A DNA stretch of 5,412 nucleotides from Flavobacteriales bacterium (GTDB taxonomy: Bacteria; Bacteroidota; Bacteroidia; Flavobacteriales; Flavobacteriaceae), in the NCBI GenBank assembly GCA_027032855.1, contig JALVLX010000057.1, positions 1 to 5,412 of the forward strand. The letters run 5' to 3'. The position numbers and the translations under genes are program-made. Under the pieces are notes generated by a model. It saw only the letters and a program-made list of their open reading frames with translations. It was not told the origin of the DNA and searched no databases. This document shows positions 1-5,412 of the stretch, piece after piece; position 1 is the first letter of the stretch; every line of letters begins with the position of its first letter.

Positions 1-99
1 CCATATAACCATATAACCATATAACCATATAACCATATAACCATATAACCATATAACCATATAACCATATAACCATATAACCATATAACCATATAACCA
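1..99. repeat. Perfect 8-bp tandem repeat array (CCATATAA x 12 + CCA)
   Basis: The 8-bp unit CCATATAA is repeated head to tail twelve times without a mismatch (1-96), followed by CCA (97-99). The array touches the window edge, so its true length is unknown. The plus strand has no G at all over these 99 bases. A diverged copy, CCATAAAA, lies at 111-118, just outside and out of phase with the array. The plus strand meets TAA every 24 bases in each frame, so it cannot be coding there. The perfect identity suggests recent growth by replication slippage. It ends 28 bp before the lipoprotein start, so it lies in the leader or promoter region of that gene. The repeat is seen directly; any regulatory role is inference. 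Confidence 0.97.
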
Positions 100-127
100 G
101 AAATAATTAACCATAAAATAAAGTATA

Positions 128-655
128 ATGAAGAGAATGTTCATATTAATGTTGTTTGCAGGTTTACTTTTAACTGCGTGTAACAACGGAGATCCTGCAT
201 CAAAAATCAAGGAGGAAAATTTGAAAGTAACCAAGCAAAAACTTTCAGAGATGAACAAATTTCCTAAAATGGATTTTTCTGTTAGAGAAGTCGATTTCGG
301 TACTCATAACGAAGGCGATATCCTTGATACGGTTTTTAGATTTACCAATACCGGCGAAGTGCCTTTGGTTATTTCAAATGTCAAAACCAGTTGTGGTTGT
401 ACTACCCCTTACTGGCCAAAAAAACCGATTAAACCGGGTGAATCCGATGTAATTAAAGTTAAATTTAATACAAATCACAAGCCGGGTAATCAGGTCAAAA
501 CCATTACGATACATGCCAACACTAAAAATTTGACAGAACAAATTAAAATCAAAGCTTATATCAATCCTAAATCAAAAAAAGAACAAGAAAAACTCAAAAA
601 AGTAAACAATATTTTGAGTAAAAAGATTGATTTAGATAAGATTAACAAAAAATAA
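128..655 (+). CDS. DUF1573 domain lipoprotein
   Basis: Predicted 175-residue envelope lipoprotein of unknown function. Residues 1-17 form a type II signal peptide: a basic start (MKRM), a hydrophobic stretch and the lipobox LTAC, with Cys18 as the lipidated residue. Residues about 50-145 match the DUF1573 family, an immunoglobulin-like beta-sandwich common in Bacteroidota. Visible landmarks are VDFGTHNEGD (55-64), FRFTNTGEVPL (70-80), the conserved SCGCT (88-92, Cys89 and Cys91) and KPGESDVIKVKFN (102-114). The tail from 148 is Lys/Glu-rich and probably helical. The start at 128 is chosen because it gives the full signal peptide; Met4 (137) is a possible alternative. No Shine-Dalgarno is seen. 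The 8-bp repeat array lies directly upstream and an inverted repeat begins at the stop codon, so the gene may be its own transcription unit. The family assignment is strong; the cellular role is unknown. Confidence 0.9.
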   Translation: MKRMFILMLFAGLLLTACNNGDPASKIKEENLKVTKQKLSEMNKFPKMDFSVREVDFGTHNEGDILDTVFRFTNTGEVPLVISNVKTSCGCTTPYWPKKPIKPGESDVIKVKFNTNHKPGNQVKTITIHANTKNLTEQIKIKAYINPKSKKEQEKLKKVNNILSKKIDLDKINKK

Positions 656-677
656 TTCTAAGTACTCTTTTAGAATT
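654..677. terminator. Possible weak intrinsic terminator after the lipoprotein gene
   Basis: AATTCTAA (654-661) and TTAGAATT (670-677) form a perfect 8-bp inverted repeat around an 8-base loop. It starts within the TAA stop codon of the lipoprotein gene. It is followed only by TTATT rather than a long T tract, and the stem has just one G-C pair, so termination would be weak. It could equally be a processing or attenuation structure. Confidence 0.35.
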
Positions 678-698
678 TATTAACTAATGAAAGTGATG

Positions 699-721
699 GG
701 TGATAGAGTGATTCTATCACC
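699..721. promoter_or_regulatory. Palindrome GGTGATAGA-N5-TCTATCACC with repeated GTGAT half-sites
   Basis: GGTGATAGA (699-707) and TCTATCACC (713-721) are perfect reverse complements around GTGAT (708-712). The pentamer GTGAT occurs three times in direct orientation (693-697, 700-704, 708-712) and once inverted as ATCAC (716-720). Nested inverted repeats with 3-base and 11-base spacers are therefore possible. No T tract follows, so this looks more like a protein-binding operator or a leader hairpin than a terminator. It ends 22 bp before the ATG at 744. If translation began at 687 it would lie inside the coding region, which is one reason to prefer 744. The binding protein is unknown. Confidence 0.45.
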
Positions 722-743
722 GTCGCTTTATTATAATATTAGT

Positions 744-1949
744 ATGTTAGCCAAAAGACAATTTAAAATAGCTTTATATTTTTTTGCTACAATTGCTTTA
801 TTGGGCTTAATTTTACGTTTGGTACCTGTTATGCCCCTTGGGGTAACATATGCTAATGTATTGCACGCTCATTCGCACACGGCATTTTTGGGTTGGTTGC
901 ACGGTGGTTTTATTGCCTTTATATCTTTCATCTTTTTGAAGGATAAATTGCAGTCACGGCAGTTTAAAAATTTATATTTTTTTACGATATTTAATATAGC
1001 GGGTATTTATATTTCGTTTTTATTTCAGGGCTATAAATTTTTCTCAATCCTGTTTCTATCCCTATTTTTAATTGCAACTTATTGGTTTCTAATTTTTTTC
1101 TTCAAAAACAAGACTGAAGACAAAACCTATCCGGCAACTTTTCGTTTTATCAGGGCAGGTTTGTGGTTGCAGTTTTTGTCGAGTTTAAGTCCGTGGAGCT
1201 TAGGTGCCGTTATAAAGTTTTTGGGTAAAAAATCGGTTTTCTACAAATTTGATATTTTTTATTACTTGCATTTTCAGTACAATGGCTGGTTTTTGTTTGC
1301 AAGCATAGGCTTAGCGCTCTATTTGTTGGAGAGAAGAAATATCACATTGCCTGCATTAAAAGTCAATTGGCTTTACAGATTAATGTTGATAGCCGTATTT
1401 TTCGGTTATTTTTCCAATACTTTATGGGCAAAACCGGGCTGGTTCTTCAACTTTTTAGCCCTTATTGGTGGCAGTGCCGAGATAGTGGCATTTTTTATGT
1501 TGCTACTGATTTTTAAGCGTTACTACAGATATTTATATCATATAATTTCTGATTTTTCGTATAAGGTTTTACAGCTCGTCTTGGTGACGTTCATGATAAA
1601 AGCGGTCTTGCAATTCATGGGGTCTTTTCCCTATTATGCCGATTTAACTTATAGTATTCGTGGTTTTATCATAGGCTATTTACACTTGGTGATGTTGGGT
1701 ATTTTTACGCCTTTTTTGCTTGTTTTGGCAGACGAATTTCAATTTATCCGGCTCAAAAAGACTTATTTCAAATTGTTTTATGTAGCATTTTTCATAACAG
1801 AAAGTATCATTTTTATGCGAGCTGTTCTTTGGTGGTTTAAAATAGATGCTGATGTTGTACTTTTAAATTGGGTATTGTTTATTTTTACCCTGTTTTTGGC
1901 AATAGGAATTTGGTTAATAGTTTTTACAAAAAATAAGAAAAATGTCTGA
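744..1949 (+). CDS. Polytopic membrane protein with conserved histidines, haem-copper oxidase/NnrS-like
   Basis: About 401 residues from ATG 744 (420 if started at ATG 687; numbering below follows the 420-residue form). The protein is very rich in Phe, Leu, Ile, Trp and Tyr and I count roughly 12 membrane helices. Histidines lie at or in helices: HAHSH at 60-64 followed by LGWLHGG (His72), YLHFQYNGW (His195) and GYLHLVMLG (His333). By rough count these fall on helices 2, 6 and 10, where haem-copper oxidase subunit I carries haem and copper ligands, and the HAH motif also recalls NnrS. No His-His pair is seen on helix 7, so a complete copper centre is doubtful. Start 744 is preferred because 687-743 contains a strong palindrome and encodes a non-hydrophobic lead-in; neither start has a Shine-Dalgarno. 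The end overlaps prmA by 8 bp, suggesting translational coupling. Function is not known. Haem binding is inference. Confidence 0.82.
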   Translation: MLAKRQFKIALYFFATIALLGLILRLVPVMPLGVTYANVLHAHSHTAFLGWLHGGFIAFISFIFLKDKLQSRQFKNLYFFTIFNIAGIYISFLFQGYKFFSILFLSLFLIATYWFLIFFFKNKTEDKTYPATFRFIRAGLWLQFLSSLSPWSLGAVIKFLGKKSVFYKFDIFYYLHFQYNGWFLFASIGLALYLLERRNITLPALKVNWLYRLMLIAVFFGYFSNTLWAKPGWFFNFLALIGGSAEIVAFFMLLLIFKRYYRYLYHIISDFSYKVLQLVLVTFMIKAVLQFMGSFPYYADLTYSIRGFIIGYLHLVMLGIFTPFLLVLADEFQFIRLKKTYFKLFYVAFFITESIIFMRAVLWWFKIDADVVLLNWVLFIFTLFLAIGIWLIVFTKNKKNV

Positions 1950-2757
1950 ATATAAGGAGTTTAATTTTAAGTTGGAGCAACCCGGAATGCGTGATATTTT
2001 TATCGCCTTATTATCGGAAGCGGGGTTTAAAGGTTTTGTTGAAACGCCCGAAGGTTTTTTGGCCTATGCTTCAGAAAATATACGGCCGGACGAAATTTTG
2101 GCAGGCGTTTTAATTCCCTACAAATTTTCTGTCAGAGAAGTTAAAAATGAAAATTGGAACAAATCTTGGGAACAGCACATCAAACCTTTGATTATCGATG
2201 AGCAGATTTATATCAGAACATCTTTTCATCCCCAAAAAGAGTATCCGTATGTGGTAACCATTGATCCGAAAATGAGTTTTGGAACCGGACATCACGAAAC
2301 GACCTATTTGATGATAAAGCAGATGATGTCTATGGATTTTAAAAATCGTTCGGTGATTGATATGGGGGCGGGGACAGGTGTTTTATCGATTTTAGCTGAA
2401 TATTTTGGCGCTACTGAAATATATGCCATTGACATTGATGAATGGGCATATAAAAACATGCTTGAAAATTTTGAAAAAAACAATACCAAGAACATACAAA
2501 CTTTTTTTGGCGGAGCAGAAATACTGGAAGACTTGCCTACAGTCGAAATTTTTCTTGCCAATATTAATCGTAATATTTTACTGGAAGATATGAAGGCTTA
2601 TACATTACACATTAAGCAAGGCGGTCATTTGATTATTAGCGGTTTTTATGAAGAAGATGTGCCATTATTGGATGATGCTGCTAAACAAAATGGTATGATG
2701 TTTGTAAATAAAATAGTAAAAAACAATTGGACAAGCTTGAAGTTTGTGAAATTATAG
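1942..2757 (+). CDS. prmA: Ribosomal protein L11 methyltransferase PrmA
   Basis: Cytoplasmic S-adenosylmethionine-dependent enzyme that methylates ribosomal protein L11 on amino groups. The protein has 271 residues, slightly shorter than E. coli PrmA. Residues about 1-60 correspond to the N-terminal substrate-recognition domain. The linker carries NWNKSWEQ (71-78). The family signature DPKMSFGTGHHETT (108-121) precedes SAM-binding motif I, DMGAGTG (140-146). The acidic residues of AIDIDE (162-167) would contact the SAM ribose, and LANINRN (205-211) is the PrmA form of the post-motif catalytic loop. All expected motifs are intact. The start codon lies within the end of the upstream membrane gene (ATGTCTGA, 8-bp overlap), so translation is probably coupled to it. 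clpS follows after 167 bp; prmA-clpS adjacency is familiar from flavobacterial genomes. The enzyme is usually dispensable for growth in the bacteria studied. Confidence 0.96.
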   Translation: MSEYKEFNFKLEQPGMRDIFIALLSEAGFKGFVETPEGFLAYASENIRPDEILAGVLIPYKFSVREVKNENWNKSWEQHIKPLIIDEQIYIRTSFHPQKEYPYVVTIDPKMSFGTGHHETTYLMIKQMMSMDFKNRSVIDMGAGTGVLSILAEYFGATEIYAIDIDEWAYKNMLENFEKNNTKNIQTFFGGAEILEDLPTVEIFLANINRNILLEDMKAYTLHIKQGGHLIISGFYEEDVPLLDDAAKQNGMMFVNKIVKNNWTSLKFVKL

Positions 2758-2924
2758 TGTTTTAGTAATATAATTATTAAACGAAAAGTTCAAAAAGTTG
2801 TTAAATATTTTTATTTTTTTTATTTACCCCTTCAGATAAGCTTGTTTTAGCGAAGTTTTCAATGCTTCTGGATGCTATTTAAAAAAAAATATTTATTTTT
2901 AAACTTTGAAAAAAAAATTGTTTT
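2758..2924. other. AT-rich intergenic region between prmA and clpS with a central GC-richer island
   Basis: These 167 bp hold no gene that I can support. Three bases after the prmA stop there is an A/T hairpin, TTTAGTAAT (2761-2769) with ATTATTAAA (2773-2781), one G-U pair, no adjacent T tract. Bases 2801-2824 contain no G or C. Bases 2825-2875 are about 41% G+C by my count. Bases 2876-2924 again have almost none, with two A9 tracts (2881-2889 and 2909-2917). The A tracts could act as UP-like elements or bend the DNA at the clpS promoter. Seen in sequence: composition and tracts. Inferred: a promoter role. Confidence 0.5.
2901..2908 (+). promoter_or_regulatory. Tentative Bacteroidota -7 element for clpS
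   Basis: AAACTTTG differs from the Bacteroidota -7 consensus TAnnTTTG only in its first base. It lies 16 bp before the clpS ATG, between two A tracts. I find no TTG -33 element at the expected distance upstream, and the implied leader would be very short, so this is a weak candidate. Confidence 0.2.
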
Positions 2925-3194
2925 ATGATTGAGAAACATTTATCAAAAGAAGAATTTCAAAACATTGAAACCAAGTTGTACAAAATTGTACTGTTTAATG
3001 ATGATGTCAATACCTTTGATTTTGTAATTGACATGTTGATGCGTTACTGTAATCATACGCTTAATCAAGCAGAGCAATGCGCTTTGATTACACATTACAA
3101 TGGTAAAAGTATTGTTAAAAAAGGCACTTATGACAAATTAAAACCTATTGCTTTGGTACTTTTAGAACATGGTTTGAGTGTTGAAATCGAATAG
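2925..3194 (+). CDS. clpS: ClpS, adaptor for N-end rule proteolysis
   Basis: ClpS binds N-terminal destabilising residues of substrates and delivers them to a Clp AAA+ unfoldase (ClpA in E. coli; most likely ClpC with ClpP in Bacteroidota). The protein has 89 residues against 106 in E. coli, with a shorter N-terminal extension of about 18 residues. The core LYKIVLFNDDVNTFDFVIDML (18-38) contains the binding residues Asn25, Asp26 and Asp27, equivalent to E. coli Asn34, Asp35 and Asp36. His57 in THYNGK matches E. coli His66. QAEQCALI (48-55) is the usual helix before it, and GLSVEIE closes the fold. At the E. coli gatekeeper position Met40 there is Phe31, and at Met62 there is Ala53. The gene starts after an A/T-only leader and is followed 18 bp later by the LysM gene, so co-transcription is likely. 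Confidence 0.95.
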   Translation: MIEKHLSKEEFQNIETKLYKIVLFNDDVNTFDFVIDMLMRYCNHTLNQAEQCALITHYNGKSIVKKGTYDKLKPIALVLLEHGLSVEIE

Positions 3195-3212
3195 AAAAAG
3201 AAAATTTTTTTT

Positions 3213-5285
3213 ATGCTTAAATTACCCAAACAACACATTTTTTTGTTTAAAACAGCTTTACTTTTCTTATTTTTTTGGGCTTCTTTTACTTTGAATGCTC
3301 AAAATTTTCTTATTCATAAGGTTGAAGAAGGGCAAACTTTGCGTGATATTGCCAAAATTTATCAAGTGGCACCTTCCGATATTATTAAAGTCAACTCTGA
3401 ATTAAATTCGGGAACTCATCTAACTCCCGGACAAAAGTTGTTGATTCCTAACAAAGAAGCCGTCGTGCAAAAAAAAGTGGACAGTATTGTTTTGGGTGAT
3501 AAAGTGATTGATTATAAATACCATACCGTTGGTGAAAACGAAACGCTTTTTAGTTTGTCAAAACAATATAATTCAAAGATTGAAGACATTGTAAAACTCA
3601 ATCAAGTTGAAGGTTATGATATCAAATTGGGGCAAATTTTGATTATCCCGATTTTTGCTGACAAAAATGCCCCTAAGCAAATTGATACTTCCAAATATAC
3701 GTTTTATACCGTGCAACCTAAGCAAGGAAAATGGCGTGTCGCTTATGACCACGGTATCACTATTGACGAATTGGAGCGTTTAAATCCGGAAATTAAAAAT
3801 GAGACACTTAAGATAGGGCAGAAACTGGTTGTCCCTAAATTTATAACAAGTAAGGAACCGGTTCGTGATAATCTGCATTTTTATTACCACGACGTACAAC
3901 CTAAAGAAACTTTATACAGTTTATCCAAACAATATAATGTCTCCATTGAGGCTATCAAATCTGCCAATCCCGAAATATTGACAGAAGGTTTAAAATTTGG
4001 ACAAACCATAAAAATTCCGAAAAAATCTATTAATACTCAAGTCGCTGATCAAACCGGAACATCTGATAATCCTGAAGGAGAAAAAAATGATGGTGTAGAT
4101 AAAAACTCAAATGGATTGGAAACAAATCCCTTTAGTAATATTGCAAACGATGTAAAAAATATAGATGAAGTAATAAACAAGCCGTTAAAAATCAACCTTT
4201 TAGACAGTATGCGGCTGGATAGAGATTACCATTTGGCCATTTTGTTGCCATTCAAGTTAAAAAATATCCATTTAGAAAGTGAAGATGAAGAAAAAGCTTG
4301 TCAAAATTTAACAAGTAATAAAATACTAAATTACTATTCCGGAATTAAGTTGGCTATTGATTCTTTAAAGCAATTAGGTCTTAATGTTCATTATGATGTG
4401 TTTGACACACAAGCTTCTCCTTATGTAACCGGTAAAATATTGGAAATCACGGATTTGTCAGACTATGATTTCGTGATTGGACCAATTAAAAAAGATAATA
4501 TTGATAAAGTTGCGCATTTCTTGGAATATGACAATACTCCCATTGTCGTACATAATTATAAAGGTGAAAACAAATACCGCAATTTGATTGTAACGACATC
4601 AAAAATAGCTGATATGCAGAATCATATGATTCAATATATCAAAGAAAATGCCGGTGGTAAGACTGTAAATATCATCTATGATCCGCAAAAAAAAGAATTG
4701 GCGGATACATTGGAAGTGCAACTTGGCGTTCCTGTTATAAAAATTGCAGGTAAAAAAACTAAAAAAGGTTATTCAATTTATGCCAACGACATAAAAAATG
4801 CTATAAATGGTAATAATCAAAACTTTGTGATTCTGTTATCAGACGATGATTCGTTTATTTTTACGGTTCTATCCACTTTAAATTCTATTAATAAAAATCA
4901 TAATATCACTTTATTTACATTGGACGACAAAAAACTATATGAGGATGCTGCTAATGATCGTATGAATATTTTCTTGTCCAATCTCAATTACCATTTTCCT
5001 GCAAAAATGCAACGCTTAATAAACCCCGGTTTAGCACGTGCATACAAAGAACGCTATAATACTTTGCCTGATTTTGTAGCGGTAAACGGTTTTGATACAA
5101 CCTTTGATTTATTGGTAAGAGCTGCCAATGCCGACAATTTGTTTGAAGGTTTGCAAAAAATTGGCCGTACCGAGCAAACTTCAAAAGTCTATTTGTATAG
5201 ACATTCACCTGATTCAGGTTTTGAAAATCAAGGAAGTATTATCTTGAAAATAAGCCCAGATTTACAATTACAAATAGTTGAATAA
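3213..5285 (+). CDS. Secreted LysM-repeat protein with type I periplasmic-binding-fold domain
   Basis: Predicted 690-residue secreted or periplasmic protein. Residues 1-29 are a signal peptide (basic start, hydrophobic core, likely cleavage after LNA). Four LysM modules follow at about 32-80, 101-147, 161-209 and 222-270; these fold on glycan chains of peptidoglycan or related N-acetylglucosamine polymers. Modules 2 and 4 share TLxSLSKQYN (111-120 and 233-242). Module 3 is divergent, with QGKWRVAYDHG (171-181) at that place. A polar linker rich in Asn, Asp and Gly (about 271-335) leads to a domain at about 339-690 resembling type I periplasmic-binding proteins of the branched-chain amino acid receptor type: DYHLAILLPF, YYSGIKLAIDSL, DYDFVIGPI, NFVILLSDDD and FVAVNGFDTTFDLL are visible. 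No transporter genes are adjacent, so ligand capture for import is unsupported; a cell-wall-anchored sensor or regulator is more likely. No alternative Met exists near the start. The gene is 18 bp after clpS and convergent with the next gene. Confidence 0.92.
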   Translation: MLKLPKQHIFLFKTALLFLFFWASFTLNAQNFLIHKVEEGQTLRDIAKIYQVAPSDIIKVNSELNSGTHLTPGQKLLIPNKEAVVQKKVDSIVLGDKVIDYKYHTVGENETLFSLSKQYNSKIEDIVKLNQVEGYDIKLGQILIIPIFADKNAPKQIDTSKYTFYTVQPKQGKWRVAYDHGITIDELERLNPEIKNETLKIGQKLVVPKFITSKEPVRDNLHFYYHDVQPKETLYSLSKQYNVSIEAIKSANPEILTEGLKFGQTIKIPKKSINTQVADQTGTSDNPEGEKNDGVDKNSNGLETNPFSNIANDVKNIDEVINKPLKINLLDSMRLDRDYHLAILLPFKLKNIHLESEDEEKACQNLTSNKILNYYSGIKLAIDSLKQLGLNVHYDVFDTQASPYVTGKILEITDLSDYDFVIGPIKKDNIDKVAHFLEYDNTPIVVHNYKGENKYRNLIVTTSKIADMQNHMIQYIKENAGGKTVNIIYDPQKKELADTLEVQLGVPVIKIAGKKTKKGYSIYANDIKNAINGNNQNFVILLSDDDSFIFTVLSTLNSINKNHNITLFTLDDKKLYEDAANDRMNIFLSNLNYHFPAKMQRLINPGLARAYKERYNTLPDFVAVNGFDTTFDLLVRAANADNLFEGLQKIGRTEQTSKVYLYRHSPDSGFENQGSIILKISPDLQLQIVE

Positions 5286-5292
5286 TCTGGCT

Positions 5293-5321
5293 CTATATAG
5301 ATTTAGGTGGGTAATATATAG
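5293..5321. terminator. Weak inverted repeat between convergent genes
   Basis: CTATATA (5293-5299) pairs with TATATAG (5315-5321) around a 15-base loop in the 51-bp gap between the LysM gene and the opposing truncated gene. The position suits a bidirectional terminator. The stem is short and AT-rich, the loop is long and there is no T tract, so support is slight. Confidence 0.2.
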
Positions 5322-5336
5322 TGTTGTCAATCGTAT

Positions 5337-5412
5337 TTAATCTTTAATAATTTTCCTTATTCCAATGTTTCCGTTGTTATCTATCAACTTGATAAAGTAT
5401 ATACCTTTCGTC
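5337..5412 (-). CDS. C-terminal end of a T9SS cargo protein (type A sorting domain), partial
   Basis: On the minus strand, reading from 5411, an open frame of 24 codons ends at TAA (5339-5337). It encodes TKGIYFIKLIDNNG followed by NIGIRKIIKD. This closely fits the final strands of the type A C-terminal sorting domain used by the Bacteroidota type IX (Por) secretion system: a GxYF(I/V)xxxD strand, a turn with NG, then a strand ending in (K/R)KIIK(D/E). Such proteins are exported across the outer membrane, and the domain is normally cleaved off. The rest of the gene lies beyond the right edge, so the nature of the cargo cannot be told. It is convergent with the LysM gene. The other two minus-strand frames hit stops within this stretch, which supports this frame. 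The match is by eye and the fragment is short. Confidence 0.75.
   Translation of the reverse strand, partial: TKGIYFIKLIDNNGNIGIRKIIKD

Noticed and set aside
1..99. Stop-free minus-strand frame through the repeat, giving an eight-residue repeating peptide (LYGYMVIW).
   Set aside because: Any frame through this unit is open on the minus strand simply because the unit lacks stops there. There is no independent start signal, no flanking coding evidence, and the frame leaves the window.
1..99. CRISPR array or telomere-like end.
   Set aside because: The units are directly adjacent with no spacers, so it is not CRISPR. Nothing else suggests a linear replicon end, although a contig edge inside the array is possible.
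699..721. Fur box or canonical Crp/Fnr site.
   Set aside because: The half-sites resemble Crp/Fnr types, but spacers of 3 or 11 bases do not fit the usual 6 (Crp) or 4 (Fnr), and the 19-bp Fur consensus does not align.
2110..2593. Open frames on both strands inside prmA (minus 2110-2295 and 2304-2561; plus 2405-2593).
   Set aside because: They lie wholly inside a well-supported prmA with all its motifs and show no recognisable domain of their own.
2862..2882. Six-codon leader peptide (ATG to TAA) in the prmA-clpS gap.
   Set aside because: It is too short to separate from chance, encodes no run of regulatory codons and has no attenuator hairpin after it.
3195..3212. Terminator in the A/T run between clpS and the LysM gene.
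   Set aside because: The A-run followed by a T-run has no GC stem and is only 18 bp long. It fits the A/T-rich start leaders seen elsewhere in the window and probably keeps the genes in one operon.
4984..5208. Minus-strand open frame of 74 codons within the LysM gene.
   Set aside because: It is a shadow of the plus-strand binding-protein domain, with no recognisable protein features.

Overview
The window is chromosomal DNA of a Bacteroidota bacterium, most likely a member of the Flavobacteriia. Four things support this: the AT-rich composition; the near absence of Shine-Dalgarno sequences before starts, which are A/T-rich instead; typical Bacteroidota families (a DUF1573 lipoprotein, and a LysM protein fused to a periplasmic-binding-protein-like domain); and the last residues of a type IX secretion sorting domain on the minus strand at the right edge.

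Layout from left to right. Bases 1-99 are a perfect 8-bp tandem array (CCATATAA, 12 copies plus 3 bases) that touches the window edge and ends 28 bp before the first gene. Bases 128-655 encode a DUF1573 lipoprotein. Bases 656-743 hold two consecutive inverted repeats (654-677 and 699-721), one terminator-like and one operator-like. Next comes a membrane protein of about 12 helices (preferred start 744, possible start 687), with histidines placed as in haem-copper oxidase subunit I or NnrS-type proteins. It overlaps prmA (ribosomal protein L11 methyltransferase, 1942-2757) by 8 bp. A 167-bp intergenic region follows, extremely AT-rich except for a central island. Then come clpS (2925-3194) and, 18 bp later, a 690-residue secreted protein with four LysM repeats and a type I periplasmic-binding fold (3213-5285). 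A convergent, truncated T9SS cargo gene ends at 5337.

All complete genes are on the plus strand. They probably form two or three transcription units: the lipoprotein; membrane protein plus prmA (translationally coupled); and clpS plus the LysM gene. The products serve ribosome modification (PrmA), protein turnover (ClpS) and the cell envelope (lipoprotein, membrane protein, LysM protein, T9SS cargo). I see no sign of a defence system, phage, insertion sequence, CRISPR array or RNA gene. The core is ordinary housekeeping DNA. The points worth a second look are the tandem array, the palindromes before the uncharacterised multi-histidine membrane protein, that protein itself, and the substituted ClpS pocket.
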